From contig NW_021167079.1 of the NCBI RefSeq assembly GCF_003711515.1, forward strand, positions 7,372,385 through 7,436,384: a stretch of DNA of 64,000 bases. The letters are read 5' to 3'. Source of the DNA: Sodiomyces alkalinus F11 (lineage: Eukaryota; Ascomycota; Sordariomycetes; Glomerellales; Plectosphaerellaceae). A program made the position numbers and the translations under genes. Positions 22,325 to 33,594 of this stretch are shown in pieces; the first letter of the stretch is position 1, and each line of letters opens with the position of its first letter. The notes beneath the pieces are model-generated. The model was not told where the DNA came from. It saw only the letters and a program-made list of their open reading frames with translations, and did no database searches.

Positions 22325-22860
22325 GACAATACCCCAAGGGGCAAAAGAAAGAAGAAAAAAACCACCGAGGCATGATAGAATGGGCGGGACCGGGTTCTCT
22401 GGAGTACCTATACGACTACGAGAGATGACGATTCACGACGCGGAGACGCGATCATAGACCTTACGAGCATTATTAGATGCGCCTATGAGCGACAGTATAC
22501 TTAATCTTAATGACTATTTCAACCGGAGGACCACCATTGGAAGCCTGGCATAAGTACGCCGCCCGTTGTTTCGGCAGGGTCGAGCCTCGTACAGTAATTA
22601 AGTCTTCTCGACAAGATGGTGTATCTAACGTTGTAACAGTATAAGTACAAGGTATTAGCAAACAAAATGACCCTATGCCAAAGGACCCGTTCGGGCAGGG
22701 TTGCACCGATACGAGTATTAATTATCCTCCCGTAATCAGTAGACAAGTCAATTCACGCAGCCCGAACCCACAACATCGGTTCATGCGAGGCCAGGCGAAA
22801 GCGCACAACCCGCTCTATGCCGTCCACCGCCCGGTCTACCTATCATCTCCTCCAGGGGTC
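22325..22860. other. Convergent spacer
   Basis: 3' flanks of the DUF2456 gene and SFH5. No gene or repeat recognised. Confidence 0.6.
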
Positions 22861-24177
22861 TCAAGCCAGCTCAGGCCCCCTACCCTGCGACGCCAACTCG
22901 CCGCCCTTCCCACCATACGCCAGCGGCAACTTCTCGCCCAGACCGTCGACGGGGGACTCGGCCAGCTCCCGGGCAAGGGAGGCACCAGACGAAAGCGGGT
23001 GGAACTTCTTGGCAGTCTTGGCGGCGACGAAGAGCTTGAAGAAGGCGTACATGAAGCCCATGATGGCGGGGACGTTCACAAAAAACTTCTCGCGGAGGAG
23101 CTCCGGGTAGTTCTGCGCAAACACAGAAATGGTCTTGGTGCTGGCGGCCTTGACCTCGGGGGCTTGCCGGAGGAAGGAGATGGATTGGTAGTCGTGCACT
23201 TGGTAGATCTTGTAGGGGTCTTTGTCGGCCGTGATGGGGGTCGTGGCGTCTTTGATGTTGAGGGATTGGAGGGCGAGTTCCATGAGGGCGACGCGCCATT
23301 CGATGAATCTGGGAGAAGGCGACTTTGGTTAATTTTTCTCTCTCACACACACACACACTCTCTCTTATTTTGGACAAGAACCGGGCGGAAAGAGAAAAGG
23401 GAAAGGAGACGGGGAGGAAACATACTCGTTCAGGTCGCCAAACGTCTCAGCAACGCGCTTAACGGCAGCGCCATAGATATTCCAAGTAAACACCTCCCGC
23501 TTCTCCGGGTCCGTCCCCCCCTCCGAGGCAGAATAGGTGGTCACGTAGCCCAGACCATCAAACTTGGTCTTGCTGAAGGCCTTGCCGACGAGCTCGAGCG
23601 GTTTGGCCTCGGCCCGCCAGTCGAGCGTCTTGACGAGCTGGTCCTTGGCCTTGGCCACGACGCCGTCGTTGGCGTTGAGGTACTTCTGGAACACGATCTG
23701 CGAGGGGATGTGGGTTTCCGGGTCGGCGAGGTCGACGCCCCAGATTTCCCCGTGCTTGTGCTCTTGGGCGGCGGCCCAGAGCTGTTGGATTGGCGAGGCT
23801 GGTGGTTCTCCGTCTTCCTTGGCGGCGTCGGTGGTGGCCTCAGCGGTTGTTGCAGAGGCGGGTTCGACCTTGGTCTCGTCTTTCTTGTCTTCCGGTTCCT
23901 TGGCTTCGTCTTGTGTTACCTCCTTGGTCTCTTCCTTGGCGGGTTCCTCCTTGGCTTCCGTGGAGTCGGCAGCAGGAGTGGGAGCCGAGGGTTGAGTGGC
24001 GCCCTCCTCCTTGCTACCAGAGGGTTCGGCTGATGGAACAACCGCAGCGGCTTCCGACTCGGCCACAGTGCCGGGCTGATCGTCAACCTTGGCCGTCTCC
24101 GGGGCGGTCTCTGACTCGGGCTTGTTCTCCGCGGGCGTCTGGGCCTCGGGGACAGTCTGGGGCTTCTCGTCGGCCAT
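22861..24177 (-). CDS. SFH5: Sec14-like phosphatidylinositol transfer protein SFH5
   Basis: CRAL-TRIO (Sec14) domain protein of the Sfh5 group, acting at ER/plasma-membrane contact areas in lipid exchange; yeast Sfh5 has also been shown to bind heme. Exons are 23426-24177 and 22861-23308, 399 residues; the splice joins LNE to FIEWRVALMELALQ. The first ~130 residues are low-complexity (Glu, Ala, Pro, Lys, Thr), as in other filamentous-fungal SFH5 proteins. Then come IWGVDLADPETHIPSQIVFQ, KYLNANDGVVAKAKDQLVKT, FDGLGYVTTY and, in exon 2, YKIYQVHDYQSISFL with FFVNVPAIMGFMYAFFKLFV, the Sec14 core. The intron (23309-23425) contains a CA repeat. The next gene, at 26612, is divergent. Confidence 0.85.
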
Positions 24178-26611
24178 TATGGGCACTTCAATGGGGGAGC
24201 TGTGTAGGGACGGAGGAAGACAGAAAGGTGTAAAGTCGAAAGAGATCTATGACTGAAACGTAGACAGAAAATGAGACGCGAGTGCAGAAGGGAGTGGAGT
24301 GACAGATAAATTAGGGGGGAGAGGGAAGAAGACCCTCGGGCCAGAACCTGGAAAGATTTAGGACCTCGTTTCGGACTGAGCCCTCCTGGTGCTCGGGCTC
24401 TGGATCTTAATAAGGTACTTACGTATTCGTACGACTTAGGACGAGCTGCTAAGGTAATTACCCACCTTAAGGTAAGGTAGCTGGTAGGCAACTCAGATGA
24501 CAGCTTGTGTGGGGCTTCTGTCTGAGGTGAGAGCTGAGAGGACGATCATTGGCTCCCTGAGCTCCTCGCGCGGCAGGGTCCCGGTGTCTGACCCATATCC
24601 GCTAAAAGGTCACGTGACGCCTTCCGGAGTAGGTGCGCTAAGTCATTACGTAAGACTGGGCCATCTCGATGAGACGGGACATCTACTCTTAGTATTTCGG
24701 CGACTCTTGTTAAGGTTAAGTCGATAATGCCGAGGAACGGACGGGATGTCAAATGAGAAAGAAGAAATTGAATCGCTTTGGATTTAAGGTTTTGGTATAG
24801 TTTGTACTATTGTAATGAGAAGTTTTTGTCAACGGTGTACTGAACCGTCGGTTATAGCCTTATAGCAAAGGAAACCTCATAAAACGGTAGTTGATATAAC
24901 GTTGAGCCACCGGTTGCTTTGGCAGGTCATCCATGGAAAATATATGTTCTTAACCTTGGAGGAGAAAGGAATGTCCGCCCTGTCGTAGTACACGTACGGG
25001 ACGGACCGAGCACTTCTACCTTGCCATATGTTCTTTCCGGTTACAGGAGGGAATGTATGTGGGCAATCACATTAAATGGCAGAACGAGTTGAACGGGACG
25101 GGTTGAAGCCTTTCTTCTTCTTTTTCTTCTTTTTCAGGGATCAAATATCACGTAGCAAAGTAAGGCTGTAAGCCCTGACGGTAATTCTATTCGTACCTGT
25201 CCGCGTCGGTAGGCCGTTGATGCCCAGGTGGCAAGACAGTCATGTTGGACCACGAATGAGGCGGCACCCCGACAAATCGAGTGGGAGGACAGCACACACA
25301 CTGACACACAGAGAGAGAAAAATCAGACACCGCCCCTGCCACGCATAACTAAGGTAGTTGCTGGATGCTTATCCGGACTTCGAAATGATTTCCCTATGGT
25401 TCGGACGGGTGGTCCAGCTTGGATTGTCGTACATGTCCAAAGTAAGCATGAGAGAAAGGGGAGCGACATGCTTTCTGAGACGAGCCCGCATGGGTTGATA
25501 GTCAGGCGCACTCGGATCGATCGTAGGAACTGAGGTAGGGTGGTAGGGGAAAAAAGGGGAAAGGGGAAGGTCGGTATTCGTATGCAATGCGGCCTGAAGG
25601 CGAGGACATCACATCGCGACGCCGACCCGGGCCAAGACAACTGTTGGTCTACATGTATTTTCCGTCCGTGGCCAATGAGGGCACGATGGGTTGAGGTGAG
25701 AGGACGGTGTACGGATGCGGAGCACACTGTGAGGGTACAGAGTCATTGGCTCTCTGTTCTCGAGAGCTGTCGCCCTGTGTTTTTGACTGGAGGAATAGAA
25801 GTCGAAAAAGATAGACTACCTTATTACTGTACCTAGGCGCTTATCATGAATAGAGGACATACTGTGCTGCGATTACACTAAGGTACTTAGTACCTGTATG
25901 CTATGTGATGAGCCGCTGAGTCGCCAGGGGAAGGTGTACGGGTGAGGTACACGTAATGTAATATCCGCGCCCTTGTGTACGTACTCAGTATGCGTACAGT
26001 GTCTTTCGGGTCGGGAGACTGGCAAGCGCCATTGGCCATTGGGCTGGTGTTTGTTGTACATAACTGTGGGTGGGGCCTTCCCGTTTCTCCCCGTTTGGTT
26101 CCCTCCCCCCGCCTCCTTCACCGCATCTCCAGTGGCCCTTTGGGCCTCCAAGGCCTCTTTCTCCAGCCCCCTTCCTCCCTCACAACCGACAAGTCATCAC
26201 TCAGCCATCAACGTCTCGATCTTGTGCATTTTCGGCTCACCCCTTTGGCCATGGGGTGGTATCTTGGCCGGGTTCTCGGCATCCACTAGTTCATGGACAG
26301 GCGACCATCATAGGCCTCAAGCTCTTTCTTCCTCGCATTCTATTTCATTATTTCAGCTCCCTCGTCCATTTACTGCGCTTGCTTTGCGTTCCTGCACTGC
26401 ATATGGCCTGAACACCCCGCCCAAGGTCGGGTTGACCAACGAAGCGATTCAACCATTTTCGATTTTTTTTTCTTTCTTTTTTTTCTCTCCCTCCTTTCCG
26501 TTCTCTCACGCACAACCAACCGGTTCCCTTTCTACACTTGGAGACACATCGAACCGTCCCTCACCCAAGGACTACATTCACCCTCCTGGTGAGACGGTCA
26601 ACCGTACCATC
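24178..26611. other. Divergent intergenic region (SFH5 / 26612 gene)
   Basis: About 2.4 kb without a recognisable gene. It contains TAAGGTAC/AAGGTAGG-type motifs around 24405-24485, pyrimidine runs at about 25110-25135, and a strongly pyrimidine-rich leader (about 26457-26515) before ATG 26612. Confidence 0.55.
24609..24618. promoter_or_regulatory. GTCACGTGAC palindrome (E-box type)
   Basis: A ten-base perfect palindrome with a CACGTG core, the binding site class of bHLH factors such as Cbf1/Pho4/SREBP types, 432 bases upstream of the SFH5 ATG. Function is inferred from the motif only. Confidence 0.35.
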
Positions 26612-28635
26612 ATGGCCCTCACAGAGACCATCACCATCATTAATAACTCCGGGAAAATCATCAGTACCGTATGTAAAACCCCATTCTCCGCTCTCTTGTC
26701 TTCCTCTTCCTCTCCATCCCTCTCTTCTTCCCCCACCATAACAACCACTCCCATACCAGAGGGATGTGACGCACCACAAGTGTTTCCCTCTGACACTCAT
26801 TCTCCGTCATTCAGGGCAGGGAACTCCTCGGCGTCTTCAAAGAAGCCAAAGCCTCTTACCAGGCCAAAAAAGCTGCCATCCGGGCCGATCGCGCTTTTCT
26901 CCAGCGCTCCCAGACTTTCGATGCCCACGCACCTCCCGCCGTTGATGTCGCCTACCAACGCCCCGTCCCTCAAGGCCTCGCCCGCCAGTACTACGACGAC
27001 AACTACGCCCAACCATTCGACGATGCTCGCTCGCAAGTTTCCCACCGGTCCTATCAGTCCTATCGGTCCCACCGGTCCGCCCGTACCGCCTTGACCGCCG
27101 ACAACCTCCGTTCTCACTCCGAAGTCGCCTCTGTCCCTCCCTCACGTGGGCCCCCGCCGGCTTACCACTCACCCTACGCCGAGACCGCCCCTCGCGACAT
27201 GACTTTGAGCCGTCCGACCCTGCACCACACCCATCTCGCAACCCCTTCGGTCGCCATGCCTTCTGCTCACCCCCGTCATCCTCACCCTCCCCCGCCAGGA
27301 CCCGGTCATCTCGTCAGGAGTGCCACCTTCGACGTCGCCGACAGGCCCCGCAAAGTCAAGGAAATCGACATGAACCTAGCCTACGGCAACGTGCCCCCGG
27401 ATCTCGCGACCCGCGTCGACCTCGACCCGGCCTACCAGGGCAAGACGAGGGAAGTCGAGGCCAAAGGTCTCATCCAGCACGTGGAACACATCCTCGACGA
27501 GACCCAGTGCGTCGGCCATTCCGCCACCGCCACCATCAAGCGCCTCCAGGACGACCCCAAGGCCGCCGCCGCCGTCGCCCTCTCGCTCGCCGAGCTCAGC
27601 AAGCTGGTCGGCAGTATGAGCCCGGCCTTCCTGGGCGCGCTCAAGGGCGGTTCGCCCGCCGTCTTTGCCCTGTTGGCGTCTCCCCAGTTCCTCATCGCCG
27701 CCGGTGTCACTGTTGGCGTCACTGTCGTCATGTTTGGGGGGTGGAAGATCGTGAAGCAGGTTAAGGAGAGGAAGGCTCTCCAGGCAGCGGCGGCGGCCAA
27801 TGCTATCGCTTATCCGCAGATCATGCCGGGGATGCCCGTGCCGGAGGCGGGGTACCCGATGGGACAGTTGCAACCGCAGCAGCAGCAACCGTACGGATAC
27901 CCGGAGACGATGGTGGCACCCGACGGCGCGTACCCCCGCGGCTACGCACAAGAAGGCTACGAGCCAGGGTATGAACAAGGTTATGGAGAGGTCTACCCAG
28001 AAGGCTACACCGTCGAGGGAGGCGACCAGGAAGGATTTGACGAGGCCGTCGTGTTGGAAGAGCAGTTAAGCACCATCGAGACGTGGCGACGCGGCATCGA
28101 GCCGCTGGGCGACGGAGAGATCGCCGACATGGAGCTGATCAGCCCCGAGGCCGAGCGGGCCGTGAGGAAGCAGCGGCGGCAGGAGGATCGTGAGAGGCGG
28201 GGAGACCACGCCCATGATGACGACGCCGACGACGCCGAGTCCCGATCGGGACGGACGGAGACGAGTTCCAGGACGCACCGGAGCCATAGGTCCCACAGGT
28301 CGCACAAGACGCATCATAGCCGGCGGGATAGGGATCGCGAGTCGGAAGACCGGGACCGAGACCGGGACCGAGATAGGGAGCGAGAGCGAGACCGTGAGAG
28401 GGACCGGGACGGGGACAGCCTGGCGGGCAGCCACCGCAGCCACAGGAGTCACCGGTCGAAGCGGTCGGCGCGGCCTAGCACGCTGGCCATCGAGGAAGGT
28501 CGGGAGGACGATATGAATACGGGCTTGGAGGCCGTGTTGCGGCCGAAGAAGGAGAACATGCTCAAGTCGCTGTTTAAGAAGAAGGATAAGGGGGATCGTG
28601 GGAAGGAGGATAGGGTGTCGGCCGTTGTTTTCTGA
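26612..28635 (+). CDS. Conserved fungal protein with one membrane segment and RD/RE-rich tail
   Basis: Function unknown. Exons are 26612-26668 and 26815-28635 (donor GTATGT, acceptor TTCAG), 625 residues. The N-terminus MALTETITIINNSGKIIST continues in exon 2 with GRELLGVFKEAKASYQAKKA, a basic helical stretch. A Ser/His/Arg-rich region (SQVSHRSYQSYRSHRS) follows. The conserved core starts at YGNVPPDLATRVDL; it includes a helical part (IQHVEHILDETQCVGHSATA) and one hydrophobic segment, FALLASPQFLIAAGVTVGVT, with small residues spaced as in a glycine zipper. Then comes a Gly/Tyr/Gln-rich portion with repeated EGYEPGYEQGY-type units. The tail is a long run of Arg-Asp and Arg-Glu dipeptides between Ser-His-Arg repeats. 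The composition suggests a largely disordered protein anchored by one helix. Confidence 0.8.
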
Positions 28636-29095
28636 GCCAAGGCAATGTTAGACTGTTTGGCTTTTGTATGGAACCCAACCCTGCCTGCCGAACGGTTAAT
28701 TGGGCATCTCACCGCAGAGGAGCGGCTTCTTTATGGAAACATGAACCCTACTCTAGAGATAGGAAACTCAAGAGACTACCTCTGGTAACAACCCCACACC
28801 CAACCAACTCAGGAGCAGAGTCGATACGGTGGATAACTTGGCAAAGACGCCGATAGTCCAAGGTCAACTAAGGATGATCCCACGAAAAGGAGTAGCGATG
28901 AATTATCAAGGATGAGTTGTATATCTGTGTTGCATACTCTAAGTCTATATGCATCGAACGAAGGTAGAAGCAAGGAAAGATGGTCTATCTAGTACAAAAA
29001 TCTAAGACGATGAAAGATCCCAAAGGGTTGTCTAACCCCAGTGCCAACAGGGCCTGAAGGATCGTGTGCAAGGATGCCAGTCCGAATGTGTCCAT
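28636..29095. other. Convergent spacer
   Basis: 3' flanks of the 26612 gene and the secreted-protein gene. Nothing else recognised. Confidence 0.6.
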
Positions 29096-30242
29096 CTAAG
29101 GACCGCCGGGGGTATTGGCAGCAGTGTCGAGCCAGCGGTCGCCAATGGCGCGGACATAGCGCTCGCCGTAGACGCAGTAGTAGTAACCACGACGGTTGTT
29201 CGCGTTAGGGGACCAGATAATAGTACGGCTACCCGACTCGTGCCAGGTATTAGTGCAGACGTGCCGAATGCCGGGCTGCACGGTGTAGGCAGTCGTGCCC
29301 TGGTTCTTCCACACGGCCAGGAAGTCGTTTGGTTCACCGTTGCAGACGTAGCTGTTACCAGTTTCAGTGGTCTGGACGACGGAAAAGCCGCCATTAATCC
29401 AGGTCACGGCCGCGTTAGCCTGCCAGCCAACGGAGTACGACCTAGTAGTGGTGTGGTAGGTGGAGCAGCCGGTATGGCCAGGGCACTTCATAGGCTCCTA
29501 TATTCAAGATACGTTATTAGTAAAGGCTTAGCCTTAGCGGAAGGTACATGGTTTCTCGGGATGCTTTTCTTACGCTGAGCTGGATGTGCCACGGGTTCTG
29601 GTGAGGGTTTCCGTTGCCGACGCGGCGGGTGTCCGAGACCCAATTATCGCAGCCAGCCGTCTGGCGCTTGTTGAACTTGCTGTTCAGGTCCTCCCGGCGA
29701 ACGATCTCGTCGATTTGGGTCTGGTTCAGCTCGGGGAAGTCGAACTCGATAGCACCCTCCGCCGCCTCGACCTTGCCCTCGAAGATGTCCATGCTCTGGG
29801 AGACCTCGAGGGGCCCGTCGGGGAAGCATTCCGCGAGGCTGCGCTTCTCGAGGGACCGCAGCTGGAGGCTGCCGGGGACGGGGACGATGCAGTTAATCAC
29901 CAGTTCGGTCTCGCTGGCGACGCGGCCGCAGGTGAGGGTGCTGTCGCCGCCGCCGATCTGGAAGGAGGCGCTGCCGATAGTAAGGCTGCCGGCACCGTTC
30001 TCGCTGTTGATGTTGAAGACGATGGGGTGGTCGGCGAAGGGACCGGTGGCGAGGGAGTCCGAGCAGGACTTGGCGAGGACCTCGGTCTGCTCGTTGTTCC
30101 AGACGGTGATGGCGGCTTGGGCGGGGGAGGCGACCTTGCTGAGCTCCAGGGTGATGTGGACATCCTGGGCTTCCTCGGCGCGGATCACGGGGTTTGCGAG
30201 AACAACTGGCGTGAGAGCCAGGAAAACCTCGTTGAGTCTCAT
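29096..30242 (-). CDS. Secreted prepro-protein with Kex2 sites and cysteine-rich C-terminal domain
   Basis: Not assigned to a named family. Exons are 29574-30242 and 29096-29497, 356 residues; the splice joins HIQLS to EPMKCPGHTGC. A signal peptide (MRLNEVFLALTPVVLA) is followed by a pro-region with four Cys. Dibasic Kex2-type sites are LEKR at 131-134 and NKR at 191-193. Cleavage at the second would release a C-terminal piece of about 163 residues starting QTAGCDNWVSD, with six Cys, many aromatic residues and Thr/Ser/Gly-rich beta-like segments (YSVGWQANAAVTWINGGFSV, GYYYCVYGERYVRAIGDRW). Pre-pro-Kex2 layout plus a compact three-disulfide domain is typical of secreted fungal effectors, antimicrobial or killer-type proteins, but no activity can be read directly. 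A structural secreted protein is also possible. Confidence 0.8.
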
Positions 30243-33200
30243 GGTGAAAGGGTGTAAGTGTGAGGGTGGGAGGAAGGGATGGTTGGTTTCTCGTTGGCAA
30301 AGAGTGTGAAGGCTTTGAGAAGTGGGTTGTCGGGTTGAGAGAGACTGTGAGTTGCCTGGGGAGAAGAAAGTTATCCAGATGTCGGGAGACGGCCGCACTT
30401 ATATAGATTTCTTATGGATTGGTAGGAGGTGAAGATTGTATGTGAAAGATTAGAAGGAGGATAGGACTCTGGAAAGAGCCTTGCCAGAGGCGCACAGGAA
30501 GCTGGCGAGGCGACGATGTCCAACCTCTAAAGTCTGAACAGGCACGATCCACGGAGTCGGTTCCCGGTGGCTAGCAAGCATCATGTCAGGTCGGCCTCAT
30601 GTGCCAATATTGCTCAGTTTATGCGTAAGCACTAGTGTCACGATACCCATGAGCCCATGCCATCTGCTCGGAGATGATGCCTAGGGTGTTGAGAAGCCCC
30701 GCCTTGCAAGGCTGCCATGCCTACATCGGATATTTTGACTCTAAAGATAGCCTTATTAGTGCTGTCATGTACTGACTCGTGGCTCATCCTGCGAACTCAT
30801 CGCCCTCTTTGGATATATACCAGGGGTCCTATGAGTCTGAACGGGCTCCCCGAAGAGACGAAGGAACAATGGAACTTGACCTAGTTCAAGATGAGACTCG
30901 CCAGACCCTGGAATCGGACGATTCGACCTCGAAAACACTTGTTTTTATTTTTTGTTTAGCTGACGGATCAAAAATTTAAAATCACTGTCGAGGAGTTGCG
31001 GCATCTTACCCCGATTCTCTAGAGACTAGGATCCTAGGCGGCTAGGCTGGAGAAGTTTGAGGGAGAAGTTTGACGGAGCGAATCTCGAGCCGCCTTCACT
31101 GCCACACGGTACACCGGCTCGGCTTTGAAGCACTGTCAATGCAGATTTCTAGAAGATGTGGAGTCAACTACCCGGACAGGATGGGCCCATGGGGGCTAAA
31201 CTACCAGTGAAACTGCCTGAAAAGCGTGTGAAGAATAGGGAGGGCCAAAAAAAGAAAAGAAAATAAGGATAACCGAGAAGAGAAAAAAGGAGAGAAAAAA
31301 AGGGTGCCGAAATCAGTCCCACAGGAACACTGCCGATATTCCTCTAGTGCCGACCATAAGAACTGAATTACACCGCAGGTCCACGCTACCACCCATCGGT
31401 CCGTTCCTGACAGGGCTGAAAGGGTTGTCCATGACCCGAGAGAGAGAGAGGACCCTGCATATCCAAAAATAAGTTCTGCTTAGTGATGGGTACCACACTA
31501 GTCATGAGGCAATTGCCTGCACGAAATATTTCAAGCATTTCCCTTGCAGGGGATGGCTGTGCTTTGTGGCGGATGCTCGGGTAGCGGACCCAAGCAACTT
31601 CCCGGTATTGCTGCCAGGCGCTGTCCAAAGTACAACGTAATACTCGTAGTCCGACTTCATCACACGGGCTATGTACAATGCGCCATACATGTCGAGCTCC
31701 AAAAAGCTTGATCTCCCAACCATCATTTTTCTTTTCTCCGGCGGGTATATAATATATTGCCCCACGCTAGGGAACATGCTGCGAACAATATGAATGCCGT
31801 GGTCCGTGGAGCCGTTGCTAATGTTTGACAAATATGAACATCTCAGCTTTCGGTCGGTGTTATGTAGAGACCGAAGACCGACAAGTTGGTCCGAGAATAG
31901 TTTACAACTACGGTCCCATACGAACTAGGAATCAACGCATTGGCCGCTAACGTTTCTAGTTGAAATGGCAGAATCCTACCCGTTCGTCCCTTGGCTTGGG
32001 ACGGAATGGCCGATACGCTACAAAAGGACCCATGAAGCGCGGCAACTCACCCCAAACACGGGCGGCATATTTGCACAGACGGGGGGGAGATTCTGCCGTT
32101 TTACAGTCTGGAAACCATTCAGGGCCGTAGTTCCCGTCCAGCGGGCAAGTCGTGGGCCCATGATGGTTTGGGGGCCATTCAAGGGTAACCGATCGGATCT
32201 ATCCCGATCACGGAAAACAAGCCCAAGGGGGGAAAACGTGGTGCCCCACATTCTGCCGCGTTGGTTCTAGTGCAACCGCCGAATGGGCCCGTCTGGTTTG
32301 TTGAGTTTCATGGTTGCAATGTGTGGACCCAAGCCCACGGACCAGGTACCTATGTGTAATTATGTTGCACTTACGAGGTACCAGGTACCTTGCACCGATC
32401 TGATGAGGCTGGTGGCCCTGGTCCACGACATTTTCGATGCCGTGGGCGCCGATGGAAAGACCCATCTGGCTAAGGGTGAGGGAAATGTCGGAGCCTGTTT
32501 ATTTCGTATATAGCGTATATACCTAAGATACTATTTTTATTCTACCTCCCTTGGACGCGACGCTGAATATTCCTTTGTTGTATTAGAATATAATGAACCT
32601 TACTAAGGTAATGTAATGGCTGCAGATACGTACCTATGTACCTTCGTCCAGTGTGTCCCTGTATTACTAAGGTATTACTAAAGTACATGTGTTGTGTTTC
32701 CTCCCTCAACGCCATCAACGCCACGAACGTCTCCAGCTCCCAATCTTCAACTTCCCATTCACACACACCACCGAGACAATCACGAACTATGCATGAGCGT
32801 AATCGCCTGCGTCTCTCTCGATAGTCTGCCACAACCCATTCTAGTCGTTCATATGGAGCCGATATGAACCAAATGGTGGGTGATCTAGAGAAATCCACCA
32901 TAGCGACTGGTCCGACTTCACCTTCCTGACCACAGCACGACAGCACAAACAATTGGTGTCACGGGAGGTTCAACCATGGGAGCAAACATCGAAAATTGGG
33001 GGGACACGACATACATGTCTTATAAGTTCTTGCCTGGCCAAAATGCGATGCCCAAAGTCGCCCACTCACCGGGTTATCCATCACGCTTCGGAAGCTCCAC
33101 TGTCATGATCATGGAGGGGTGACTCGTGAGACCTCGGTCTCTAGCCCTCGATATCGGATCCTCGAGCAAAGGACACCAAGACATGCATTCGATGAGGATG

Positions 33201-33594
33201 GTTCCGGATATCTACCTTCGACCTCTTGCATTGGAGGTCCACGAGCGAACTCGCATCCCCTTTGGCATTGCCGGGTTTCGCGGTTTCTTTGTCAGAGCAG
33301 CATGGTGGCCGGCCGGCGATCTTCATCCCTGCCTTCGACCTCATCCTTTCAGGCGGCGTCAGACCGTCCCTCCCTTGCTTCCTTGGGAAGTTTGCTCTTT
33401 GTTATGGTCATTCCTTTCGTTTTCAATCATTTTCGCCACTCTTATTTCGAGACCTGCCCGCCTGTCTGTCATGGAGACATAGATCCCCCGAAATACAGAG
33501 TATGACTGCCTTCCCGAACCTTTGATTATTGCCAGCGAGGCTGTCTCATAACCAGTTCATCCCAACTGACGTACACATCATACACACAGCCGAC
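30243..33594. other. Long intergenic region, no gene recognised
   Basis: About 3.3 kb. Frames of up to about 110-128 codons (for example minus 31502-31831) match nothing recognised and have no clear splice partners. There are A/G-rich runs (about 31240-31300), GGTACC/AGGTACC motifs (about 32340-32390) and TTACTAAGGTA repeats (about 32600-32670). The last 450 bases are probably the 5' untranslated region and promoter of the 33595 gene. Confidence 0.5.

Noticed and set aside
22675..24033. 452-codon open frame on the plus strand
   Set aside because: Antisense shadow of SFH5 exons; low-complexity Gly/Val/Leu composition and no family motif.
31502..31831. 109-codon open frame on the minus strand in the long spacer
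   Set aside because: No recognised family, no splice continuation and no clear start context; could be chance or an old relic.
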